NCBI RefSeq assembly: GCF_000001735.4
Contig: NC_003076.8
Location: forward strand, 5,890,001 to 5,954,000
Length of the DNA stretch: 64,000 nucleotides
From: Arabidopsis thaliana
Lineage: Eukaryota; Streptophyta; Magnoliopsida; Brassicales; Brassicaceae
Direction: 5' to 3'
In this document: positions 35,144-45,770 of the stretch, piece after piece
How the letters are laid out: the number at the start of each line of letters is the position of its first letter
How positions within the stretch are numbered: position 1 is the stretch's first letter
The notes under the pieces: generated by a model
The model's input: only the letters and a program-made list of their open reading frames with translations
Told to the model about the DNA's origin: nothing
Database searches by the model: none
Made by a program: the position numbers and the translations under genes

Positions 35144-36690
35144 ATGTCGGTCACAGCGGGAGTGAGTGAATCTGCAATTGCTGTAAGGGAGAAACTAAAA
35201 GGTGGTATTGGACAGACTAAAGTGCGAAGGTATTGGCCAGGAAAAGCTCCGGAGTGGGCTGAGGAAGCTGAAGAAGATGATGATGTTAGGATGCAGAAGG
35301 TTTCTGTTTTGGATAGAGCTTTTCCAAAGAATGATGATTTGGGTGTTGCTAGGAAGGATGATCCAAGGCTGCGCCGTTTAGCTAAGACTAAAGTTGAAAA
35401 CCGTGACGAAGTTAGAGCTGATCATCGGCGGATAAGACAGGCTGAGATTATTTATACGGAAGAAGAAGAATCGAGGAATCAAGAGAATAGAGACGAGGAC
35501 GATGATGAAGATGCCTTGGAAGAGAGAAGAAGAAGAATTAGAGAGAAAAATCTTAGAAGAGCGCAAGAGGAGGCTGCTTTACTTCCTTTAGAAGAAGAAG
35601 ATGAGATACAAGAGGAAGAAGAGGAGGAGGAGGAGTCTGAGTACGAGACTGATTCGGAAGATGATATGCCTGGTATTGCCATGATTAAGCCTGTTTTTGT
35701 ACCGAAAGCTGAGAGAGATACAATTGCAGAGCGAGAGAGGCTTGAGGCTGAAGAAGAAGCTCTTGAAGAATTAGCAAAGAGAAAATTGGAGCAAAGAAAA
35801 TTAGAGACAAAGCAAATAGTGGTTGAGGAAGTTAGGAAAGATGAAGAGATACGGAAGAACATTCTATTGGAGGAAGCAAATATTGGAGATGTGGAAACTG
35901 ATGATGAACTCAATGAAGCTGAGGAGTATGAAGTTTGGAAGACAAGAGAGATTGGTAGGATCAAGAGAGAAAGAGATGCAAGGGAAGCTATGCTGAGAGA
36001 GAGGGAAGAAATAGAGAAGTTGAGGAATATGACAGAGCAGGAGAGGAGAGATTGGGAGAGGAAGAATCCGAAACCTTTGTCAGCTCAACCGAAAAAGAAA
36101 TGGAACTTTATGCAGAAATATTACCACAAGGGTGCCTTCTTCCAGGCAGATCCTGATGATGAGGCAGGTTCTGCTGGAACCGATGGTATATTTCAGCGCG
36201 ACTTCTCTGCTCCAACTGGAGAAGATAGGTTGGACAAATCGATTCTCCCCAAAGTTATGCAAGTCAAGCACTTTGGTCGTAGTGGAAGAACTAAATGGAC
36301 TCACCTTGTCAATGAGGACACAACAGATTGGAGTAACCCGTAAGTTTTCTGATTTCAGCGTTTCTTTTCTTGCGTTTTGTTAGGCACAGACTCGTTTAGG
36401 TCTCTGAAATATGATTAATAGCTTATGAGTAGAAACATTAAGATGAGAACTGAAATAAATCAGTGCATGCAAATGTGAACCCGGGTAGTGTTGGGAGATT
36501 CTTGCATCTGTTTTTCTCGTTTCATGAGAGCTGCAGATTTTGATATTTTTACTTAACATAAAATGAATGATTGTGCAGGTGGACTTCCAATGATCCTCTA
36601 CGTGAAAAATACAACAAGAAAATGGCAGGCATGGATGCTCCTATCGCAAAACCAAAAGGGAGCAAGAAGATGAAAGATTGGGAGTCTTAA
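35144..36690 (+). CDS. MFAP1: MFAP1-type spliceosome-associated protein
   Basis: Exons 35144-36339 and 36579-36690 give 435 aa (probably AT5G17900). The name comes from 'microfibrillar-associated protein 1', but the conserved protein is a nuclear pre-mRNA splicing factor found with the spliceosomal B complex/tri-snRNP. The N-terminus has the conserved KVRRYWPGKAPEW block. The middle is a long Glu/Arg-rich coiled coil (about 85-310) with a poly-Glu stretch. The C-terminus has the conserved KKKWNFMQKYYHKGAFFQ and GRSGRTKWTHLVNEDTT blocks, and exon 2 adds the WTSNDPLREKYNKKMAGMD tail. Family proteins are about 430-440 aa, so this is full length. Confidence 0.92.
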
Positions 36691-37340
36691 ACCGCACCAA
36701 CATTTAGTTTGCTTTTTAAAAAAAATCCAAAACGATACAGAAGTGTTATGTGGTAGTAAAAAACATCGTAACATCTTACTCAGTTATGTCTTGAGTCCTC
36801 TAAATCGTAGTAATTAAAAATATTGCTTTGTGGAAGACATCTAGTCTTTTGTATCGGGATCAATTATGCATCAATCAAAGCTGTCTGCTTGTATTACGAA
36901 AGCATAGTTAGTTACATATTTCCATGGCAGGAGGTGGTTGATGGGATTTTTTTTGGCAGAACTGATTTGAGTTTCAATAGACAATTCTATGGCTAGAATC
37001 GCTTATTATATAACATTCTGAATACAGTGATGCTTGCCAATCTAGATTAGTATTTGTAAGAATGGAATCTATATTTTATAAGACTGCAAAAGACTGTTAA
37101 ACTAACACTATCTTTTACACTTCGATATCATTATTAACTGGAATTTAAATTTAAATTCTGGAGAAGTTTGCACCAAAAAAAAAAAAAAAAATCTGGTGAA
37201 GCTAATTTGGTTAGATAACAAATTTCAGAAAATACAAACAAAAGTAAAAGTGGCAATAATATGCAAAATTAGAATGAATTTAAATAATTCTGCCGAAAGT
37301 AAAATGGTACAACAGATACGAAAGCTGTAAAGAAGCCGAC
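36691..37340. other. Intergenic region
   Basis: This contains the MFAP1 3' UTR and the promoter of the next gene. A run of A lies at 37173-37190. No coding signal is seen. Confidence 0.6.
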
Positions 37341-37447
37341 AACAACATACACATTAGCCCACTCTGCTTCTTCTTCTTCTTCGCTCGCCATCTTTTTTTT
37401 TGATTAGTCAACCATTTTCTTCTCTCTCCAATTTCAACCTCTGTAAG

Positions 37448-37878
37448 GTACGTCTCCGACTTTCCATGGCTTCCCCACGTCTCGTCGTCCCCTCTCTTAA
37501 TTTTGCGTTTCATTTCGTTTTGGTTGATCTTTTTTTTGAATTTGATTTTATATCTCCGTGATCTGATTGCTCCTACCTGGTTAGTGACTTCACAAAACAT
37601 AGATTTTTGTTTATTGTTTTGGTTTCATTCGATTTCTGGATTTGATCCTTGATCTGATTTCAAAATTATTCACTTTCTGGCCTCGTTGAGCCTTAGATCC
37701 AATTCTTTCTATTATATCGGAGACAACATTTAATCCTTGATATCTTAATATTGTGTTGCGATCTTAAGTTTTTGATTTTGAATTGAATTAGACTCATCTT
37801 GTTGTTTTTCTCAAATCTTAAATACGATAAAAACTAACTTCATCATTTGATTCTGATTTTTCGTAATTCTTAATACAG
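37448..37878 (+). other. 5'-UTR intron of the acidic membrane protein gene
   Basis: The donor CTGTAAG|GTACGTCTCC and the acceptor CTTAATACAG at 37878 enclose a 431-base T-rich intron ending 27 bases before the ATG. Its first 40 bases resemble the start of the ATMS1 leader intron (see findings). Confidence 0.7.
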
Positions 37879-37905
37879 AGACGACCTGGAAAAATATAAA
37901 AAGAG

Positions 37906-40900
37906 ATGATTAGTGATCGGTCGGAGTTCAGAGTTCAGATTCGGAGATTATTCATGATTATGATCAGAACGTCGTACAAATGGATTTGCAATCATCCCTT
38001 TCTTCTCGGCTTCGTTGCGTTTTTGTATTATCTGCATAGATATTGTCCTCTTTTGTTTGCTCCCTTAGTGACTGCGTCTCCTGTTTTGGTGTGTACTTTC
38101 GTCTTGCTTGGTACCATTTTGAGTTTTGGAGAGCCAAACATTCCTGAAATCGAAAAGGATCCAGAGATTTTCCACGAGGCTGCACCTCTTAGAACTGAGG
38201 TTTCGAGGGATGCTAATGTTACTGTTGTTGATAGAGGAGGAGATGAGAGTTTTACCGTAGAGAGTTTCGTCGGGGCGGAGAAAGTTGTGCTTGAGGATGG
38301 AAATGATGATGCTGAAAGATTAGTGGATAGCCAATTCAGTGAGGTTGAGGACGATGGCCGGCCATTTGATTATAGGCCTTTAGTTGATGAGACTCTTGAT
38401 GAGATTAAACGGGATACTCATGTAAGATTTGAGGAGAAAGCATTTATTTTGGATGTGGAAAAGAAGGGAGACAGAGAAGATGAGAAACTGATTGAAAATG
38501 ACGGGACGGGTGCAGAGCAGTCGAGGACAAATGGATCTTTATATGAAAGGATGGATGATCAGATGGATGTTTCTCCAGTTTCACCTTGGAGACCAATGAG
38601 GCATGAAGAGGATGAGGATGATGATGCGGACCGTGATGACTCCTTAGATTCTGGGTCTGATGGTGCAGAAAGTTCTTCACCTGATGCTTCTATGACAGAC
38701 ATCATTCCCATGCTTGACGAGCTTCACCCGCTTTTACTCTCAGAAGCTCCTACTCGTGGTATTGTAGATGGTGAAGGATCTGATGCAGCTTCAGAGGGGC
38801 CACATAGGAGTAGTAGTGATGAAGGAATGGAGTCTGATGGTGACAGTGAAAGTCATGGAGAAGAAGGCGATAACGAGAATGAAGATGAGGAAGAGGATGA
38901 AGAAGAAGAAGATGAGGAAGAGAAACAGGAAAAGAAGGAAGATAAGGACGACGAAAGTAAATCTGCAATCAAATGGACAGAGGCTGACCAAAGAAATGTT
39001 ATGGATCTAGGAAGTCTTGAACTTGAAAGAAACCAGCGGTTGGAGAATCTTATTGCCAGGAGAAGGGCTCGTCACAATATGAGACTAATGGCAGAAAGAA
39101 ATCTTATTGATTTTGATAGTGCTGATATTCCCTTTAATATGCCGCCAATCTCAACTGCAAGGCATAATCCATTTGATGTTTCATATGATTCGTATGATGA
39201 TATGCCTATCCCTGGTTCTGCCCCGTCCATTATGTTTGCGAGGAGAAATCCATTTGACCTTCCATATGAGCCAAATGAAGAAAAGCCAGACCTCAAAGGT
39301 GACGGTTTTCAGGAAGAGTTCTCTTCTCAACAACCAAAGGATCCAATGTTCAGAAGACATGAAAGTTTCAGTGTAGGCCCATCAATGCTTGGAGGTCCTA
39401 GACATGATAGGCTACGACCTTTCTTTGTGTTAGAAAGATTAGCCAATGAGGGAACGAGCTATTATCCATTTGAAAGGCAGCTCAGTGAAGTTAGTGAATC
39501 AAAAGTTAGTTCTATTCCTGATACTGAATCTGTGTGCACAGTCCTGGAGGATGACGAAAAGAAGGTGGATGAAAATAATGCTGACCGAGAAACCAAAATT
39601 GCTAAAGTTGATATGGTTTCTGACAATGATGAAGAAAATAACCATTCGGCTTCTGACCACGATGAAGAAAATAGTCATTCAGCTTCTGACCATGATGAAG
39701 AAAAAAGCCATTCGTCCGAGGATTCCGATTTCGATGAACAAGCTGATAGCAAAAAACTTCACCATGATGTGGCTGAGATAGTACTAGGAAGTGGTGAAAC
39801 ACACCATGAGCAATCGGACATGATGGAAGGAGAAACTTCTGATAAGGGAAAACTTGATGAAGTCAGTGATAGTGATTCATCTTTATCAGAGAAAGAAGAA
39901 AAGATACGTGATATCAGTGAAGATGAAGCAATGTTAATTTCAGAACAAGTAGTTGATCTTCATGAAGAATTAGGGGCGTCTTCACTGCCTTCTTTTGGAG
40001 AATTAGAAATCAATATGGCTAGAGGGGTGGAGGATGATTATCACCATGATGAAGCTCGTGCTGAAGAATCTTTCATTACTGCGCATCCGTCACTTGACGA
40101 GTCAGCCATACATGTTCTTTGTGGTTTGGGGGACGGTGATCACGAGGAACCTGTTTACGATTCGAGTCCTCCCTCAGGCAGTAGATTCCCATCATTTTCT
40201 TCCGTATCGTCTGATTACAAACCAGATCTACCTGAAAAGAATGGGGAAGAAATAGAAGAAAATGAAGAGAAAGAACGTGAAGTTTATTCTGAAAGTATAG
40301 GTCCTGAGGAAATTCATTCTACTTCTAATGAGACTGAAACAAGGACAAGCGAAGTAGGAGAGAATAGCATGCATGTTACAGGAGAGGCAAGCCTTGTCAT
40401 GAGGGAGCATTCGACACCACTGGAAGAATCACCTGATGTGGTGCATGACATAGCTGAAACTTCAGTAAACAAGTCAGTAGTTGAAGAGATAATGTACGAG
40501 GAAGAGGAAGCTCAAAAACAAAAAGATGAAGTCAGTCCTCAAACATTCAATGCTGACATCCCAATAGATAGTTATGCCAGTTTGTCTTCTGGAGCAGTTG
40601 AGTATGTTGAGACGCATTCATTTAATGACGAAGATGTTGCACAGTTGGAACAAGAACCAGTTCACTCATTAGTTCATGATGCTGAGGAAGAAACTCACAA
40701 CGACCAAACAATGGATATTGAAGTAGACTCTGTAAATGCTAGTGCCCAAAATGTGGGATCTGAAGAAACAAGTCCATCTGAATCAGATAGAGAACTGACA
40801 TGGTCAGATAAATCTGTGGTAGAACAATCATCTCTTGAACCTGGTGACGATCAAGTAAGTCATGAAACTTATCTTCTCTAATAGATGCACAATATCACAG

Positions 40901-42292
40901 TTACTTTAACATACTATCTTATGCTGCTCTCATCTACGTTTGAGATAGTCTATGTGATATACTCAACATCACAATCTACAAACTATTGGAAGGAATATAC
41001 GGAATCAATTTCTTTATTGATACATGTGCTACAACATATCTTCTATATATGTCACGTTTCTAATCTGATAATGGTACATCATCTAAATTTGTGGTTTCTT
41101 AAATAGAACTGGAAATAGTAACAGGTCGATACCTATGTTTGGACTTCTTTATTCTTTATACAATTTGTTAAGCGGGAGATCTGTTTCTTATCGCTATGTT
41201 GCGTTATTGCAGGTACCAACTCGTGCAGGTCCTGTGAGTGTCGTCTTTTCCCGCAACATCACTTTTCACGAGTATCACGATGCTCCTGAAGATACAACCG
41301 AGTTATCTTGTTTGACGTCTGATACATCCTCTTCTCCAACAGAATCTCCCGAGTACACGACACCTATGGTTGGTGAAGGCTCAAGGGCAGAGTTTTTCCA
41401 AGAGGATATTTATGAGGAGCTAGACCATGTGGTGGAGCGATTAGAGCAGCTTACAGACTTGCATGCAATATCTCAAAGTCCTCCTGAAATTATCACCGAA
41501 GAGGCAGACGAGATAAAAGAGATTGATGAAGGATTGTTGTCTGAACTTGACTCGATTGGAGACTTCAATGTTAAGGAAGTTGTGACAGATACTGAACCTG
41601 GGCCATCTTCGATAGAAAATGCTATGAACCAGGCTGTTGTAGAGAGCATGGAAAAGCAACCAAAGTCACCACAATCAGATAGTAGGTCTGGAGAAATCAT
41701 GTGTGCAGTTGAAACCAAACCATCGGAGTCTTCAGTTGACGAAAGTTCTATTGATGAAACAAACGTTATAACAACATCCGATGTTTTACCTGTCGTAGCT
41801 CGATCACTGGAAGAATTTCCGCAACCTTCTGAACCAAAAGAGGGGATTTCAATGGAGATAATCTCTGAAAGCGTGATGATTCCCACAGAAGCTACTGGTC
41901 CTGGTAATGTAACAGTAATTGATGAAGTTGTGACCGAGGAAACGAAAGCTGAGACCACCGAGAAAGAAGAAGAAGGAGAAGAAGAGGAGGAAAGTAAACC
42001 AAAAGAGATAACAAAATCTGATGTTTTACTTGTCGAAACTCGAGCACTGGAAGAATTTCCCAAACCTTCTGAACTAAAAAAAGGGATGGCAATGGAAGTA
42101 ATCTCTGAAGGAGTGGTAATCCCCACAAAAGCTGCTGGTCCTAGTAATGTAACACTAAGTGATGAGGTTGTGACTGAGAAAGCAAAAGCTGAGACCACTG
42201 CAAGCAACACTGATGCAAATGTCCAGAGTCCTGAGTCCAAAGAAACTCCAGAGAATTCGGTGGAAACTATTGCAGAGCAAAAAGGAAAGTAG
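37906..42292 (+). CDS. Large acidic membrane-anchored protein of unknown function
   Basis: Exons 37906-40854 and 41213-42292 (phase 0 join CAA|GTAAGT to GCAG|GTACCA) give 1342 aa, probably AT5G17910. The N-terminus (about 25-75) has two adjacent hydrophobic segments, HPFLLGFVAFLYYL and LLFAPLVTASPVLVCTFVLL, likely a hairpin membrane anchor. Almost all the rest is highly acidic, low-complexity Glu/Asp/Ser-rich sequence, probably disordered and cytosolic, with a basic patch near 370-395 (RRRARHNMR). Internal repeats are a triple 11-residue SDHDEENSHSA unit and a C-terminal duplication of about 65 residues. Arabidopsis has related proteins, but none with a known activity that I recall. The stop TAG at 42290 is followed in frame by 23 sense codons, mostly serine, ending in SDSD-TGA. 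Confidence 0.88.
39619..39717 (+). repeat. Triple 33-bp tandem repeat within the acidic protein gene
   Basis: Three consecutive 33-base units start at 39619, 39652 and 39685. Each encodes S-D-(N/H)-D-E-E-(N/K)-(N/S)-H-S-(A/S). The units keep frame, so the repeat changes only protein length. Confidence 0.85.
41771..42200 (+). repeat. Internal duplication with 240-bp spacing in the acidic protein gene
   Basis: Two copies of about 190 bases begin near 41771 and 42011. They encode SDVLPVVARSLEEFPQPSE... and SDVLLVETRALEEFPKPSE... and continue to VTEETKAETT and VTEKAKAETT. They are separated by a Glu/Lys-rich linker. The copies are diverged but aligned without frame change. Confidence 0.85.
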
Positions 42293-45101
42293 GAGAAGAA
42301 GACGAAGTCCAACCCTTCAAGCTCGAGTTCAAGCTCAAGCTCTAGTTCGAGTGACTCAGATTGAAAATTAAAGGGTAATACATCATCTCAAACTCAAGTA
42401 AATATATCTTTGTTAAAGGGTAATGATAGGCACTTCTGGGTTTTGTTTTTTTTCATCTGTGTCCTCTGTTTTAAAAGGGGCAAGAAGTAGCCGCTAATCA
42501 TATTTTTATACCAAGTTTTCTCCTTCCTTTGTATTGGTTTTCTTGTGTGTTTGTGTTTCCTTTTCTCTTCTTTCTTCAGCTTTCATATTTATCGATTTGA
42601 TTGATTTGTATCTCTTGAAACCAGAGAGGTTTTCTCAGGGTTTTGGATTGTGTCTTTAAATACTTTTCTCGCATCTTTTTTGGGGGGTTTGTTATTTGTA
42701 TTGGACCTGAGAAATGGGAAAGGTACTGCCGTTTGGATTTTTCTATGAACATTGTAATATAATGGACTCGATCGAAGATGGTAACACCGTTCAGATTACA
42801 AATAGTTTTTGGTGGTTCATATTTAGTTGTAAATCTCTTATTAACATGAAGCATTGCCTCTCTTTTTTTTTTTGGTAAAAGATGAACTTGTGTTTGAGAT
42901 TTTATGTAAATAAAGTATCCAAGTATATTCATATAAATCACCAACTTTTGATTCAAAGCATAATGTGTGTGTATACAGTTTTTATTGTTTCACATGTCTA
43001 AAAGCATGCCTTTCCATAGTTTAATCATAAAGTTTTATAAGCCAGCAATAAGAATACTTTTGGATCTTGTGATTCGTGTATCATATGATTACCAAACTCA
43101 AGATGCCAAAAAAGGTTGGTAAACAAGTATTTTATTGATCCAATAATTTGTTATACTAATACACATACGATTTAGTTCAATAATTCCTAAAGAAAAGTTT
43201 TTTTGTTTGTTTTTCATTTGGATTGTTAAAGTATTCAATTCTTTATGTCGTACAACAAGTAAATAGAAAGAAAAAAATAGAGTGCGAGTTTCACTTTCAA
43301 TAAATGCTTGTGTGATTATCTTTATTTGTGTACATACTAGATCTACATCCACCGACAAACCAGTGTCGAGGAAGCATATGCAACTGTCCTGCAGATTTAA
43401 AGTCTCATGTAATTAAATGTTGTTCAATTTGTTTGTTGTGTGATTACCAGTTTGATGTATAGTTAAAGTTACCAAGTAATAAAATCATCAAACATACATA
43501 TAGTACTAATTTTTTGTTTATCACATAAACATTTTGTTGACTTTTTGGTGTTGTTTGCAATAGCATCTTCTTGATAAATTCCTAGTGAACTCAAAATTGA
43601 CCTACACCAGTTCCATACAAATAGAAAGATACTCCAAAACTAGTTGTGGAAGTGGTTGAATATAATTTTATATTCCAAACTTAGAAAATTCATGTTAAAT
43701 TCCGCAAAAGAGCTTATAACGTAGTTTATGCACGATATGGTTAAACTTCCTCAGTTGCTATAGAGTTAAAAAAAAACAAATATTTTGAAATTGGTAACTA
43801 GTACGTGAAATTTTTTAATGCAGACTGAAAGAACAAAATAAAACTTAAAATATGTTTACAAAAAAATATTCTTTCATGATTTACGCAAACCAAAAGTTAC
43901 ATTTAAGGTTAGGAAAGAAAAAATGACCTAGGAAATTAAAACAATGAGGTTCGTTGATAAAGGTCAAGAATCAAAGTTTGGTAGCCAAATTACCAGCAAA
44001 CAAAAAAAGATTAAGACCATTAATCCATCGCGTATACTCATTGTCTTATGAATCTTAAACAATAATATTATATTATATACAGTAGGTCCATAATTTATGT
44101 TTCTTTACCTACTCTATTTACCAAAAACATACATAGTTTTTATCTGACTTACACAAGTGTACTAATGGCCAGACAAGATTGTTACTTGTTCAAGTAAAAT
44201 TGTGTTACCAGATATTCAACTTTCTATATATACATATAGATTTGACAACTATTCGACTTTCTATATTTAACTGAAAGAGTTGTATCACTGAAATTTGGAG
44301 TATTGTTCCCTGTAAATAATTCGATTTGTTTCCAAAACGCTATGGAACAGGCCTTGATTTTGATACTCTTTCGTGCTGACACTTGAAACGGCGTCGTATC
44401 AATAATAGAAGAAAACCTTACTGTGGAAATAATCAAATTGTGAATCTCCACCAACCTCAATGGGTCCCATTGCCACCCACTAATCTCCCCACGTACACCA
44501 ACTCCCCTTCACGTTTTAATCTCTTAATATACTTTTATTATAAGTTAATTAAATGATTTCAACCTTAGTAATACTAACCATTAATTATTCATTTCTAATC
44601 TCCAATATTTTTTTTGAAAAACCTTTCTGTTCAGATATTTTCGTCAATTAATCAAGATCTCATTCATAAATTAAAAAAAAAAACAAAATTCAAGCTAAAA
44701 ATACATACCCAACAAAAATTCCTTAAAAAAATTACTTATGGGGCATCTGGTAATTTAATTTTCCTATAAAAGATGGCAATATTAATTCAGTTTTTTTTTT
44801 TAATTTACCAATATGATACTTTAATTATATTTCTTACTTGTTAGCTCTACTAATGCACACATACTTATTTCTACGAATATAAGAAAAAAATACTGAACTC
44901 AAACAATAGACAAAAAAGAAATAATCCTACACTCAAGTGTGTTGAAAAATAACATCAAATTCAGAGAAAATGCACATACACCAATAATATAAATAAATAG
45001 GGATATTTAAAATAATAAATAAAATTGCGAAAATATCGAGCACCACCAGATCTACAGAAATGACACAGAGCCCAACGATGATGTATCTCGTTTATTTTCG
45101 C
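42293..45101. other. Intergenic region upstream of ATMS1
   Basis: Apart from the in-frame serine-rich extension at 42293-42364, this holds the 3' UTR of the acidic protein gene and about 2.5 kb of AT-rich DNA with short domain-free frames. The last few hundred bases are the ATMS1 promoter. Confidence 0.55.
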
Positions 45102-45109
45102 TATAAATA
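45102..45109 (+). promoter_or_regulatory. TATA box of ATMS1
   Basis: TATAAATA is followed by a CT-rich leader, which suits a highly expressed gene. Transcription start is expected near 45130-45140, before the leader intron. Confidence 0.65.
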
Positions 45110-45203
45110 AACTCACACAGCCCACTCTTCTTCCTCGCTCTCTCTTTCGCCTTCTCTTAGCCTACCCTTTTTCCTTCCTCCTCTCCGATTCTTCCTCCGT
45201 CAG

Positions 45204-45755
45204 GTTCGTCTCCGACTTTCTATGTCTTCCTTACGTCTCTCTTATTTAGCTCCCTTTCCTTCCTTCTCCACGTTATTATTACTACTTCGCTTTTAGTGTG
45301 ATTCGTTTCATTCTCGTTTTTTTATATTCCTCGATCTGTTTGCTCATTTGTTGAGATCTATTCGCTATGTGAGTTCATTTGACTCAGATCTGGATATTTC
45401 GTGTTGTTCGATTTATAGATCTGGTTTCTGGATCTGTTTACGATCTATCGTCATCTTTCCTTTGAAAATGATTGGTGTTTCTGTGTTCGTATTCGTTTAG
45501 ATCTAAAGTTTTTGATCGATGAATGTCGCATGTGTTTTTATCTGAAAGTTTTCGATTACAGTATCAAGTGGTGGTAGTAGTAGTAGTAGACTCAAAAAGC
45601 TGCACAAACTTTTTATACACGTGAATTGTGATTGCTTTACGGTTTTCTTGGAGTTTGTTAATTAAATCATTTAATATTAAGAAGTTTATGAATTAAGAGA
45701 ACGTTATTTTATACTATGATTTTGATTTTGATTTGGTTTGTGTGTTTTAATGCAG
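45204..45755 (+). other. 5'-UTR intron of ATMS1, rich in GATCTG
   Basis: The donor TCCGTCAG|GTTCGTCT and the acceptor TTTTAATGCAG at 45755 enclose a 552-base intron ending 15 bases before the ATG. GATCTG occurs four times in its first half (45333, 45387, 45418 and 45431). GATCTG-type words are part of the motif linked to intron-mediated enhancement in Arabidopsis, which would fit strong constitutive expression. Confidence 0.75.
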
Positions 45756-45770
45756 TAAAAGAAAATCAAA

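Noticed and set aside
35479-35964. 161-codon serine-rich minus-strand frame
   Set aside because: It is a shadow of the Glu/Arg-rich coiled coil of the MFAP1 gene.
41473-42312. 279-codon minus-strand frame opposite the acidic membrane protein
   Set aside because: It is an antisense shadow of a Glu/Ser-rich exon; it has no domain and no promoter or splice context.
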